Below, piece by piece: positions 20,430 through 31,500 of a DNA stretch of 64,000 bases; position 1 is the first letter of the stretch, and the number at the start of each line of letters is the position of its first letter. The translations under genes were made by a program, and so were the position numbers. The DNA is taken from positions 930,001 to 994,000 of the forward strand of contig CM062382.1 of assembly GCA_031310005.1 (NCBI GenBank), written 5' to 3'. Origin of the DNA: Dactylellina haptotyla (lineage: Eukaryota; Ascomycota; Orbiliomycetes; Orbiliales; Orbiliaceae). A model generated the notes under the pieces. The model was not told the DNA's origin and made no database searches. It saw only the letters and a program-made list of their open reading frames with translations.

Positions 20430-22719
20430 TTAAAGATTCAACTCCTCATTATGCACCGTCGTACCATCGTCTCTTAGATGCGCTGAAGAATTCCTAAACA
20501 GGCTCTGCCACATAAACCTGCATTTTAATGAATATGTTAGCAAGTGTTGCTTGAATTAAATTTTGAAGAGTGAAGAATAGTGACTTACGCTTCACTCAGC
20601 AGCAGTCCGATATCCTTTTCACCCCACTCTTTCGTGGGTAAGGACTGCAGAAACATCATGACCTCCTGGAAATCCATCTTTTTCAGCTCCGCGGACCACT
20701 TCACGAGGAACGCCGCGCAGACGTATAGATGGAACTCCGAGAATCCAGAGTTTCCTTCAGACTATTTCGCGAACATCGTTAACAAGCCCGCACTTTTCAA
20801 ATGTACTAAGACAAAATAGAGGGCCTCACCATATACGTATCCCACATCCGAATCACATTCTTGACGCTGAACTCCCGCATCAACATGCAATTCATCCACC
20901 GGAAACTAAACTGTATAAACTGCACCTGAACGTCGTTAAGATGCTTCGCCAGCCCGCTGTCTATCCGCCGCACGAGATCCCGCAGCTGTGAAACCTGCCG
21001 CTGGATGCCCGGTTGCGAGTGTATATAGTTGTCCTGTATGCCGTCTAGCAGCTTTGTTAAACACCAGAAACAGTCGGCGCTGACCACATCCAGGACTTCA
21101 GATGGTAACGAGCCAGGGTCGAACGATTCTACCTCTCCGTCTGTTTACCGTATTAGCACGAGGGGGGTCTTTGTCAGGATAATTGTATAGTGTATATGTT
21201 CGTACCTATATAGGCGCTCAAGAAGACCTGCCAGAAAGGTGTTACAAGGTCGTTTATACCCTGTACATACCCGCTCGCCGGATGCCGTATCGCCCAGACG
21301 TATAATATCTTCTCGAGACACCGCTGCGTCGTTTTGTGGCCGTAAAGCGGGATGTGTGGGTTGGTCCTCGGAATGTCTATCGAAATCTGATGCCATATCG
21401 TTTGATCCATCCCAGCCTCTCCTCTGCTGAACGCCTGCTTCGCACTATCGAGGTATTCCTTTCGTTTTCGTTCCAGAGTGGCCACCCGCCGTTCCGAGTT
21501 CGCGGGGAGGTAGCCGAGCAGGAGTTGCCAGGCCATTGGGCGCAGCTCGTCGGGGATGCCGCCCCAGGCGAGGGATCGGAGTTTTGTGAGGTCGACGGTG
21601 GAGGCTTGCAGGACTGTTTTGAATTTGTTGATGCGGGAGATGCGGGCGTTCATGGCTTCGATCTCGGCGCTGGAGTGGACGTCGGTGTTAATGGGTGGGT
21701 GGTAGATCATATGTAACGAGTTCCCGGGGTCTGCATACATATATATCTTCTTAGTTATCTTTATGGTTTAGTATGATAGATGGAGGGACGGGGGAATACC
21801 TCTAACTAAACCTTCGAACTGCGCTTTAAGACCTTTTGTGCGTTTCTTGGTGATGGGGTATTCGAAAGCTCCTTTGGAGCCCTTGGCGCCGGAGGGCCGG
21901 CCTTCGATACTAGTTACACCAGCCATGCTAGCCATACTTCCTAGGCCGCCGGTGACGGAGGGGTTGTTTTTCTTGAGCGTGGGGTCGTCGATGTCCAGAC
22001 CCCAATCGTCATCGGTTTGGGACATGAAGGCATTATAACTGGCGGCAGCGTTGGTGGGGGAGTGGCCGCCACCTGATGGGGTGGATTTGTGTTTCGGGAC
22101 GGGAGTCCGAGGTCTCGATGGGCTTTTTGCTTAAGAGTCAGCCTTGTATATAAGGTACGTGGTGTATATAGTGGGGTGATTCGTACGTGTTTTCAAAGTT
22201 GAGCATGTCAGTGTAAGAGTAGGATGCTCCTACGACCTTTGTAGCCTCGGGAGGGGGTCTGAATGTGAAAAGAGCGTCAGTATAACATATAGCTGGGAGG
22301 GTGGAGGCGGGGGGTCGTGTACTTGTAGGCGCCATCTCGCTGGGGTGTGCTTTGAGGAGAGCGGCCTCGCCAGAAGGTGCTTCTAACGATGGACTGTCAG
22401 CACCGGTTACCACCACCACCACCATCACAACCGACTTGTGAGCTACAACGGAGGGCGTGCGTACTCGGATCGGTCTGTATGCTGGCCGAGGAGGAGGTGC
22501 AGCAGAGGGTTGTATCAGCAATGGGGCTCTCTCTTGACTAAAAGCGGCGGGGCGTCATCGGGAGAGCGGGAGAGAAAATACGTGCCAACTTGAACCATTT
22601 CCTAGCGGGCTGGTCAGCGTCTCAACTATTTGATATTCTATGATATAAAGAAGAAGTACCTGCGCGGGACCTGACTGTGCCTTCTTTGCGCTGCTGCTGC
22701 TGCTTCCTCCTCCCCACAT
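20430..22719 (-). CDS. gyp1: Rab GTPase-activating protein, Gyp1/TBC1D22 type
   Basis: TBC-domain protein with several exons. The domain carries the catalytic arginine finger in IDIPRT and the glutamine finger in YVQGIND, with IPDELRPMAWQLLLGY at its start. The C-terminal exons join to LLLSEAFMWQSLFRNSSAHL, the characteristic end of Gyp1, and finish NEELNL. Gyp1 stimulates GTP hydrolysis by Ypt1/Rab1 at the Golgi. The joins at IGD (G|AC before GEVESF), at LVRD (before PGNSLHM) and at ENTPSRPRT are in frame. The N-terminal exons are Ser/Pro-rich and poorly conserved; I place the start at ATG 22719 (MWGGGSSSSSA), but the exon structure between 22140 and 22719 is uncertain. It is divergent from Hrp1. 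Confidence 0.88.
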
Positions 22720-23530
22720 GTTGGGCCGGTGCTCGGGGGGACGCCGTGGTGGTGGTGAAGGATGAGCAGAGAGATATATATCACGAATTGACGGATCACT
22801 GGGCGAACGGGTGTATATATCGACGAAGGGCCGTGACAGTGTAAAACAGCGACAGACGAGCGGCAGCCTTGCTATGGAGACCCTCCCCTCTCTGCCGTAT
22901 ATAGCCGACTGTCTCTCCAATATATTCGAAATGTGAAGTCGAGATGTATCGTTCCGGGTGGTCACGCAGGCTGGCTGCAGCTGGCGGTGGCAGGCGGGTT
23001 CGTTGTGGCCAGCAACGGCGGCCGTGTTGCGACAAACGCGCCCGGATTGGCACTCAAAAATCCTGCCTCTCCTCCTCCTCCGTCATCACCACATCTCTTC
23101 TTCCTCTTCATCACCATCACCATCACCGGCTTCATCACCGCCCCATCACCACCGTCACCCACGACTTGACGTATTGAGAACCATCGAACTCTCCTTCCAT
23201 TCTCGCCCTCTCGCGTGCTCTTTCGGTCAACACGAACAACCCGCAGGAGCCTTGCTTGCCGTTCCGTCTCATTCCATTCCCTCGTCCAAAATCTATTTTT
23301 TCCCTGGCTTTCAAATTTGCGTGACGGGTTTGACCCTGTGAAACACCTTTCCCCCCTAAACACCTCACACCAGACTTTTACCCTTCCGCCATAACCTCAT
23401 CGTCGTCCGGGCTATCTTTTCACCAATTTATTCTCCATCATCTGTCACGCCTCGACCTGACACGACCACGACCACCCTCGGTTTTCCTCCGAACAGGCTC
23501 TAACATCTCAACTCCCTTCTATCTCCCATC
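22720..23530. promoter_or_regulatory. Divergent promoter region of gyp1 and hrp1
   Basis: The 811 bp between the two start codons hold an imperfect CATCAC/CCATCA microsatellite near 23105-23160 and a long pyrimidine-rich stretch leading to the hrp1 ATG, as is common in fungal 5' leaders. Several short open frames here are low-complexity and are not genes. Confidence 0.5.
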
Positions 23531-26500
23531 ATGGATGACTACGGTGACGAGGCCATCTTCGACGATTTGTACGTACTCGCCTTTCTCCGGAAATATGCTT
23601 TCTTCGCTTTCTAACAAAATCTCTTCAGGTACGACGATGAGCCTCCGACGGCTAACTCAGGCTCCAAGCCTACCGCAGCAGCGCCATCAGCAGCAGCATC
23701 CACAACAACTGCCCCCAAATCCACATCACAGCCCGAACAGAAACAGGCCGCTCCCTCTACCTACCAATCCAACGACTTCAACGCTGACTCCAATGCCGAC
23801 GAATACACTCCCGCAGAGCCCCAACAGGCCATCCAATCCATGGATTATTCCGGCTACAACAACGGCAACAGCATGAACCAAGACTATGGCGGTTACAATC
23901 AGGGGCAAGACTATGGGAACGGTGACGGAAGCGGCTGGGGTCAAGATCAGGGTATGATGAACTCTCAGGGGCATAATCCGTACGGTGGCGGCGGCCATGG
24001 AATGGGTGACATGCAAGGCCACGGAGTTTCGGGAGATGGCGGAAGCACTGCAATCAAGGAAGATGGGTAGGTCATTCAAATTTTCTTTTTTCATGTTATT
24101 CACTCTTTTTTCCACTCGTGAGATTACAAACGCGCGCGTCCACACTACGGCCACTTCACTTCAACACATTGGGAATGTCCGCATGAGTATCCATTGGGCG
24201 ATCAACAATTCTTCGAAGGGGCTTGGGTCGGGTGATGGATCAAGGCGACGAGTAAATGTACTTTACTGGCAAGGTGATACGCGCACGCGTTGTGGTTTAG
24301 AAATGTCGGGCGAAACTAAAGGCTCGAGACATCTGGATCACGAGCATCTCCCAATCTGAGAAGACATCGCATTGGGGCTACAATGAGATAGTTTAAAAGA
24401 AACAAGGAGACCGCTATCAGCGATCGGTACACAAATACATTTGGATGGGGCCTGTCGGTAGAGTCCTGGGGATATAAAAAGCGAGCCTAAACCGTTTCTC
24501 GTTCAACACCGAGATTCTGTTATACGGGGTTTGTGGAGTTGCACAAGAGTTGTGTTCACGGCGATATCAAGGAGCGAGAGAGAGAGAGAAAAAGAAGGAC
24601 ATTGACGCGCTGCAATAGGCGTGGCAGGGGAAAAAGAATATTAAAAGATATATCGGACCATCGGAAGACGTTTAGTTCTATAGAACTACCTAGCGCTAGT
24701 ATCAGCAGCTGTACTCGAGTCATTCTATCACTACCTACCTGCTACAACTATCGAGATAGACGAGTAGAACTATCAAGAGTCATGGGAAGATAGAAGAATC
24801 AAGAAAATCGAAAACAAGATTATTCAATTACACCGAGACCGTTTTTGGGGGCCTACCTGCCCACGACAGATTTTCTTGAGCGAGAGAAGAGAGAAAGCAA
24901 AGGAGATATGAGAGTCAGAGATATCAAAACGGCACTATTCTGCACCGGCGTCTATGATGTGGAACTAAACGAGGGTGCTGTTGCTGTGCCGTATTTTAGT
25001 AGCACGGCTTGGCAGGGATTCTATTTTTTTTGGTGGTGGTGTCCTAAAAGAGAATCAGCTTTGAGGCGGCTTTGATGCGGCTTCCCATCCAACCAACCTT
25101 GTCCTCCTCAAAACGCAAACGCAAAAGTACTCTCCCAATTTGGGACAGCCCAGGGCAAACAATAATTTGTGCCGTCGTCCTCTTACTCTTCTGTTGATTA
25201 CTCCCATCTCAATGGTGTCAGATGTCGCTATCCTGCGTTGAGGGAGGATGCTCCAACAAAGCCGGCTCGTAATATATCTACATATTCTCTGAATAGCGGC
25301 TTGAGTGCAGCAGCATGCATCACGGCAGCTCTCCGGAACCCCAGCTATATTCTTAGCCTCCCAGATACCCTTGTTACTCTCTACTAGCTCATATAAGCAC
25401 TCCTATTGCCATGGATCCCCAACTTTTACTACCTTCTTTTATCTTACGATTCTATGCATTATATATACGACTAGCATGTCTCTCACGACTGTTCATACTA
25501 ATATTTGGGATCACATCATAGGAAAATGTTCATTGGTGGATTAAATTGGGAAACAACGGATGGTATGATATTGAATTCTCTTAATGATACTGCGAAGATC
25601 TATGAAACTCATTCTTCCTTTTTAAACCATAGAATCATTACGTGACTATTTCAGTCAGTTTGGCGAAGTAAGCGAGTGCACTGTCATGAGAGACGGCCCA
25701 AGCGGACGCTCTCGTGGCTTTGGCTTTCTGACTTTCAAGGACCCCAAGACAGTCAACATTGTCATGGTGAAGGAACACTACCTTGATGGCAAAATCGTAA
25801 GTATATTAGCATATCACGAAGTATTTCATGCCTCTTCTTACGCAGTCGCTTCCTATAGATTGATCCAAAGCGAGCTATCCCAAGAGATGAACAGGAGAGA
25901 ACTAGCAAGATCTTTGTTGGTGGTGTTTCGCAGGAGGCTACCGAAGAGGACTTCAAGAACTTTTTCATGCAATTTGGCAGGGTTATCGATTCCACATTGA
26001 TGATTGACAAGGAAACTGGAAGACCCAGAGGTTTCGGATTCGTCACTTTTGATAACGAGGCTGCCGTCGACCTGGCCCTTTCCCACCCTGATCTCCGTAT
26101 CCACGACAAGCCAGTAAGTTTCTGCAATTATTGTTATACTACTATAATATTTAGTCTTCTAACCAATCCCTACTCCAGATCGAAGTCAAGAAAGCACAAC
26201 CCCGCGGAAACGCCAGAGACCGCAACTTTGAAGAAGAAGGCGGGAACCGCCACCACGGCAACTTTCGCGACCGAGGCCACCACAATAACAACCGCTTCAA
26301 CCAAGGCCGCGACCAGAACCAAGGCGGACCTGGTGGCAACAATGGCAGCACCTCCCAGGACTCTTCCAGCTTCAACCAAGGCAGCAACTCCCAAATGATG
26401 CAAAATCAAATGAACCCAGCTGGTGGAAACGCGGCCGGCGGCTACAACACCAACGGCATGTCCCCTGCCATGCTCGCACAATACTGGCAGCGTATGCAAC

Positions 26501-27249
26501 AGTACATGATGGTCATGATGCAGCAGCAGGCGCAGATGAATATGCGTGGTGGCAACGCCGCCGGGACCCAACCCAACAACATGATGGGCGGCCAGGGTAT
26601 GAACATGGCCGGCTTTAACAACCCACAGATGATGGCACAGATGCAACAAATGCAGCAGATGCAGGGTGGTATGCCCGGCGGTATGCCCGGTGGCATGAAC
26701 CCAATGGGCGGCATGAACGGGATGCAAGGCGCCGGAGGACCCATGGGCGCCAACCAAGGCGGGAATCAAGGACAGGGTCAAGGTCAGGCCGGGTTCAACA
26801 ACATGAACCAGCAGGGTGGATTCCAACCGAAGAGTCCGAATATGGGGATGCAGCAAGCTTATAACTCTGACGGATCAAACGGGCAAGCGGATCAGAAGTC
26901 TCAGGATGGCAGCCAGCATGGTGGGAATCAACAGAGTGGAAATCAACAAGGGCAGATGGGGTGGGGGAATAACAATATGTATGAGGACTCCGGGAACGGC
27001 AGCGACGGAGGCAACGGAGGAAACCGCGGCGGAATGCAAGGCGGTGGCAACGGCGGGTTCCAGAAGAACTTTAACAATGCACCCACGGGACCGAAGGGTG
27101 GTGCGGGAGGACCGCCGCCGAATGCACCTACGGGACCGAGGAATGCGAGGAACCCGCCTACTGGGCCTTCGGGCGGTGGTCAAGGGCCGTATCGACCGAG
27201 GGGCAACTTTGGCGGCAATCGTGGGTTCCATCCTTATCAGAGGAACTAA
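23531..27249 (+). CDS. hrp1: Hrp1/Nab4-type RNA-binding protein (cleavage factor IB)
   Basis: Six exons (23531..23568, 23629..24066, 25522..25562, 25633..25796, 25859..26113, 26179..27249) give 668 aa. Residues 1-158 are acidic, then Asn/Gly/Tyr/Gln-rich. RRM1 (from about 160) starts KMFIGGLNWETTDESL with RNP1 RGFGFLTF; RRM2 (from about 244) starts SKIFVGGVSQEATEEDF with RNP1 RGFGFVTF. The linker IDPKRAIPRDEQ is the Hrp1/DAZAP1-type linker. The C-terminal 330 residues are a Met/Gln/Asn/Gly prion-like region with RG-type motifs at the end. Hrp1 binds the efficiency element of pre-mRNA and acts in 3'-end formation, nonsense-mediated decay and mRNA export, shuttling between nucleus and cytoplasm. 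Intron 2 is 1,455 nt, far longer than any other intron in the window. Confidence 0.95.
24067..25521 (+). other. 1,455-nt intron of hrp1
   Basis: Donor GTAGGT follows GAT GG and acceptor CATCATAG precedes GAAAATGTTC; splicing yields DGKMFIGG, the expected entry into RRM1. All other introns modelled here are about 50-150 nt. The intron contains a GAGAGAGAGA run near 24575-24590 and an ACGCGT hexamer near 24285. Open frames inside it are short and lack domains. A nested non-coding RNA, an alternative promoter for an RRM-only isoform, or a regulated retained intron are all possible. Confidence 0.8.
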
Positions 27250-28565
27250 TGATTTTCCCTCCTCTTCTTCTTCTTTGAGGTATATAAGAATCAGGGTTTT
27301 CTCGTCATTCGCATTGATAACCATGCGATCTATTTTCTCTCTCTCACTCACTCGCACTCCGGCTTTTGGAATTACTCCCCTACACTTTGCGTTCTCCTTC
27401 ACATATTCGTTGTTTCGCATCTGCGTATACCTTTTATCAAATTGTAATCACCCATATCCGAGAAAAAACAAAAGACCGGCGTTCCTTTTTTTCCCATCAT
27501 TATTGTTGTTGGTTTATTTTTTATAAAGGGTCTCGCTTTGCTGTTTCTTTGTGGCTTTGTCCTCGTTTGCAATTCATGATGTTGCATATTTTAAAATCTC
27601 ATAAGCTGTTCTGAGGTTTTTCTCAAGTTTTTCTATATACTTTTTTTCCGTTTCAGTTTTTTTCAACTTCATTGATATAATTCCTCACGGGCTGGCTTAA
27701 AGTTCAAGTCGGCTTTAAATTTGTTTGTTAAAAGATAAAATACAGGTGGCTCAACTTGGCCGTTACTATTTAACTATCCTATTGCATGTATAACTAAGAG
27801 AGAGTCATCGATTTTGTCTGGTTTAAATCGAAGGAAGACATGAATCCAAAGCGGTAATTTTGATGGGCAAAGTAACTCACATTATTGAGGGTTATATCTG
27901 CAGTAAAATTATGAGAGTAAAGCAGGAGGACGTCCCAGTCAAGATAGTATGCCAGTTTGAATATAAAACCTAATGATAGAAACCGTTTTACGGCGTTTGA
28001 GAGCTGATAACTACCTTTATCTTTGTCACTTATCTTGTGGGGGGCCAGACACTAACTACGTTTAGTTTCGATGCTGCTCTCCTTCGCGATTAATTTGCTA
28101 TAAAGCCATCACGTATTTCGGTGGTGGTTTGGTTCCAGTGATCTCTTATAGGCCCCAAACTATGACAAGATATAGTAGATATAGTAAAAATAGAAACACT
28201 AGTCAATCAATACTTATAACAAACAGCTACAACTTTTCGCCGGCCCTCTTCTTGGATAGGAAAGGAGAAGCTAGGTCTACAGCCAGGCAGAATATATGGT
28301 AGTGAACCTGTGCTATCTATAGCTTAGGTACCCAGATAGCATACCCAAAGGGTCAGGAGATGATACACGGCCAAATCCCGCGAGCTATTGATAAAATTAT
28401 AGGATGGCTATTGGAAACCAATAAAAAGACAATTATGTAATAGAAAGTGATGGAAAATTAAAATGAGTAATTTTATGTAACAAGAGAGTTTTCTCGTACC
28501 TCCCTAGCCTTCGCTGGAAGTAATTCGGCTCATAAGCCAAGAATAGGGATTGTTGTAATGGCAGC
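27250..28565. other. Convergent intergenic region after hrp1
   Basis: About 1.3 kb between the ends of hrp1 and the ankyrin gene. The first few hundred bases are T-rich, as expected for the hrp1 3' UTR. The remainder is AT-rich, with no gene, tRNA or transposon remnant that I can recognise. Confidence 0.6.
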
Positions 28566-31500
28566 CTATTTCGTTTTGCTTGCTCTCTTTTTACGAGCCT
28601 CGGCTACCAGCTCCGTTACTCTAGACCATTCCGGCTCGGGTAAGTGCAGTGTTTCTATGGTTTCCCCATATTTGTTCTTAACATCAATATTAGCACCTCT
28701 GGTTAGCAACAAACGCGTAAATTCTGGGTTGTTCAATTGTATAGTCATGAGTAATGGTGGGTCGAAAGCTCCCCCGCCGGCATCAAGGTCGGCCCCGGAG
28801 TCAGCTAATAGCTCAAACATATGGTAAGCATTTTTTTCGATGATAGCTAGAAGTGGCGTGCGCCCATCCTTTCGGGCCACATTCACATCCGCTCCGGCAT
28901 CCAAAAGTAATTTCGATGTACCGTAGTTGGTGGTGCAGGCAAGCGAGAGCGGGGTCTCCCCAATTTTATCCATTTTATTGACATCCGCCCCAGCATGTAG
29001 TAGTAGATGAACCAGCTCCATATTGCCCCTCATAGCAGCGTTGAATATCGCGGTTCTACCTCCATAGTCCACCTTATTCACATCTGCCCCGGCATCTAGT
29101 AGTATCTGAGCTAGGTCCGGGTCGATCCGCTTAGCAGCGCTGAATATCGCGGTTTTACCGTTAGAGTCCTCCTTATCCACATCTGCCCCGGCATCTAGTA
29201 GGTGCTGAGCTAGGTGCGGATAGTTTTTCTTAGCAGCTCTGAATAACGCAGTTCTATTTTTGTTGTCCACCTTATTCACATCTGCCCCGGCATCTAGCAG
29301 GTTTTACCGTTAGAGTCCTCCTTATCCACATCTGCCCCGGCATCTAGTAGGTGCTGAGCTAGGTGCGGATAGTTTTTCTTAGCAGCTCTGAATAACGCAG
29401 TTCTATTTTTGTTGTCCACCTTATTCACATCTGCCCCGGCATCTAGCAGTAGCTGAGCCAGGGACAAATAGCCTCTCTCAGCAGCTCTGAATATCGCAGT
29501 TCTACCTTTATAATCCACCTCACTTACATCTGCCCCGGCATTAATGAGGAGTTCGGCGGAGTGGTAATCGCCCTTCGTAACGGCTAGGAATAGCGGTGTA
29601 TCGTCGTAGATGGTCTCCCGTGCATTAACACTCTTCCCGGCGCCGTTCTCTAAAAGAAACTTTGCAATGGGTACAACCTTCGATTTAATTGCTGCGAAAA
29701 GAGCAGTTTTGCATTTCTTATTCTTCAAATTCACATCCATTCCAGCTTCTACCAAGAATTTCACGGCTGAGAAATCCTTGCTTTCAGCAGCCAGAATAAG
29801 AGCGTTGTCTCCAGAGTTGTTTTGTGACATGATGTCGGCTCCGGTTTCTAACAACGCTTTTAAAATGCCAGGGTTTCCCTCAACAATATCAATGTGATGG
29901 GAAAACGCCCACAAAAGCGGTGTATCGCCAGATGTATTAACGGCGTTAATGAGAGCTCCATTTTTCACTAAGAGGTTGATAATCGCTGGTGTGTTATCGT
30001 ACGTGTCTTTCCTTCCGAGAGCATAATGCAGAGCCGTATTCCCACTGGTCGTTTTCCCACGAGCTTGCGCACCTGACTCCAATAACAGTCTAACGGCTTG
30101 TAAGTCATCATTTTTCGCCGCTTGTTGGAGTGGTAGCATCCCAGATTTGTCGGGATATTCAAGGTGAGTTCGAGTGTAGTCCGTCTGCAGCAAGCGCTCG
30201 ACGAGACTCTTATTTCCAGTGTCAATAGCTCGCTGAAGTGGTGTATGTCCAGTCGCTTCTCTCATATATTCTTCTACGCCTTTCTCAAGCAGGAAGTGGA
30301 TCAGTGGTTCATGGTTCTCGGTTATTGCCTCCCAAAGAGCGATACCCTTATTCTCATTCCAGACGCCGCTTTCTTGAGAGATATGGTTGCGATCAAGCGG
30401 GCTGGATTCAAAGTGCTCGAAATAGAGTTTCACAATATCGGTAAGTCCGAGCTTCGCGGCGAAGCGTACAGCGGATATTGGACCCCTTTCAGGATAATAA
30501 TCTTTTTCTAAATACTGTCTGACTACTGAAATGTCCCAGTCCCTTATGGCGGTTGCCCCATGCTCGAGCAAGATGCGTACTGTGGATAGATATCCGCCAT
30601 CGGAAGCCAGATCTAGGGCGGTCGTGAAGCCGACCTGGTGGTCAATGTCAATCTTTTGCTTCAACAGAATCCTGACAGACTCTGTATGACCTCGGGCTGC
30701 AGCAAAGTGGAGTGCTGTAAGTCCGTCTTTCGTTTTTGCCGCCACATTCGCACCTTTCATGAGCAAGAGTTCCAAGATTTCGAAGTGCCCTCTAAGAGCC
30801 GCCACGTGTAATGCTGTGCCTTCGTAGTTGTCGTGCTCATCAATCACCAGGTACTGCTCCGCCAAAAGGAGCCTAACACAGTCAAGATGACCATTTTCTG
30901 CAGCTAGAATCAAGGCTGTTCTCCCAGTGTCTTTAGTATGGGCGTTTATACTTGTCCCATTCCTTTTCAGAAGCACTTCGAGGATACCAGGATTGCCCAA
31001 TTCTGCGGCGTATGATACCGTCGTCCGATCATTATTGTCTAAGATGTTGGTGTCAACATTTTTTCCGAGAAGAAGATTCGCAACTTCAATATTCTTATTT
31101 TTTATAGCCCAACAGAGCGGAGTTAATCCCGCTTCATCCTGGCCGTTTAGCTCCGGATCAATCTCTGGATTGGATTCAGGCCTTGGTTTCTGGAGTAAAT
31201 ATTTAATGACCACTGTGCAGTTTTCCTTTGCCCAGTCAACCAACTTGAAATTGCTGTTGTAATTAGGCACTAGATCGTCTTTTGCTCCGCTTGATAGCAG
31301 TTTGAACTTTTGGTGGTCGAGACATTTATCATCTGCTATCCGCAATGCGATCCAGGCATGTTCCTGAATCACCTGAGATAGTTGAAGATTCATTTTCTTA
31401 TTCATCAGCATTTTGCAAATACCATCAAATCCCAGATCAAACTCATCCAAATCCCATAGCAATGAGTGATAAAGCTCAATGAGCGCTGTAGAGAACACCT

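Noticed and set aside
24533-25075. Possible gene nested in the hrp1 intron
   Set aside because: The frames are short, Arg/Glu-rich through GA repeats, and show no domain or splice support.
26170-26856. 228-codon minus-strand frame rich in His and Leu
   Set aside because: It is the antisense of the Gln/Met/Gly-rich tail of hrp1; low-complexity coding sequence often leaves the other strand open.
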